Origin: an uncultured Campylobacter sp.
GTDB taxonomy: Bacteria > Campylobacterota > Campylobacteria > Campylobacterales > Campylobacteraceae
DNA length: 64,000 nt
NCBI GenBank assembly: GCA_937990735.1
Contig: CALKQT010000003.1
Span: 11,832-75,831, forward strand
Direction: 5' to 3'
Within the stretch, counting starts at the first letter, position 1, and the number at the start of each line of letters is the position of its first letter. A model generated the notes under the pieces. That model had not been told where the DNA came from. It worked only from the letters and a program-made list of their open reading frames with translations, and made no database searches. The position numbers and the translations under genes were made by a program. Shown piece after piece: positions 63,882-64,000 of this stretch.

Positions 63882-64000
63882 CTAAAATTTGACTTCGGCA
63901 GATAATATAAACGTCTTACTCTCGCCAAGGCTTAGCCCCGTGGTGCCCGCCACTCTCGTGCTGCCGGTAGCCGCGCCGTCCATACTCGCAGGCGAAATTC
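63882..64000 (-). CDS. C-terminal tail of a possible outer-membrane protein (partial)
   Basis: On the minus strand the last 39 codons before a TAG at 63882 read ISPASMDGAATGSTRVAGTT then GLSLGESKTFILSAEVKF. The alternating pattern and terminal Phe resemble the last strand of an outer-membrane beta-barrel. The rest of the gene lies outside the window, so the family is unknown. Confidence 0.45.
   Translation of the reverse strand, partial: ISPASMDGAATGSTRVAGTTGLSLGESKTFILSAEVKF

Overview
The window looks like a chromosome segment from a Campylobacter (Campylobacterota) of comparatively high GC content. The evidence is the gene order fabZ-lpxA-clpX-mreB-mreC-carB, the S10-spc ribosomal cluster ending in secY-map, Campylobacter-style promoters (often an extended TATAAT with no obvious -35), and intergenic DNA saturated with AAATTT/AAAATTTT. 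An oral species such as C. gracilis would fit the composition and the arylsulfate sulfotransferase gene, but the species is inferred, not shown.

Layout. 1-5.9 kb (minus strand): fabZ, lpxA, clpX, mreB, mreC and the front of carB, tightly packed. 5.9-13.3 kb: queH (minus), then on plus a very large AsmA/DUF748 envelope protein, dapB, a decayed nucleotidyltransferase, purF and a DUF488 gene. 13.3-18.8 kb: a loose accessory stretch with a two-domain molybdenum-pterin binding protein, a flavodoxin-fold oxidoreductase, bcp, a chimeric gene scar, a multiply frameshifted VOC (glyoxalase-fold) pseudogene and a membrane zinc peptidase. 18.9-22.9 kb: the alpha operon (infA, rpmJ, rpsM, rpsK, rpsD, rpoA, rplQ) closed by a strong hairpin, then an L,D-transpeptidase. 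23.4-30 kb: nfu, a hypothetical gene, murE, panD, a YbaB/EbfC gene, ispA, tkt and a GyrI-like gene. 30.3-36 kb: tRNA-Ser(CGA), a GrpB-family gene, ridA-thrC with a divergent YheO-type regulator, and a phosphoethanolamine transferase.

36.4-46.9 kb (minus): the complete S10-spc operon from rpsJ to secY-map, driven by a near-perfect sigma70 promoter. It is separated from the alpha operon and on the opposite strand. Divergent from it is an ATPase gene whose upstream region carries two identical 19-bp palindromes exactly 126 bp apart. 48.5-53.8 kb: a small HTH-like gene with an operator-like inverted repeat, two tiny membrane proteins, dapF, a Sel1-repeat lipoprotein-like/periplasmic protein, coaE and purM.

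53.8-58.7 kb is an accessory island. It holds orphan immunity-type genes (an Imm10-like gene, an SMI1/KNR4-like gene, a leucine-rich-repeat plus NTF2-like gene), a frameshifted hypothetical gene, a truncated AraC-type regulator and an iron-dependent alcohol dehydrogenase, with no toxin gene in view. A roughly 258-bp element is shared between this island (56287-56545) and the chimeric scar at 16870-17127. Its coding half varies mostly at silent positions and its non-coding half shows compensatory changes in two hairpins. 58.9-64 kb: an NAD(P)-binding protein, a 4-oxalocrotonate tautomerase-like protein, a periplasmic arylsulfate sulfotransferase, a TupA-like oxyanion binding protein, a DsbA/DsbL-like thiol oxidase and the tail of a possible outer-membrane protein.

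How the genes work together: most of the window is growth machinery (translation, cell shape, lipid A, peptidoglycan, lysine/DAP, purines, isoprenoids, pentose phosphates). The variable parts are small loci where genes have been gained, fused and broken.
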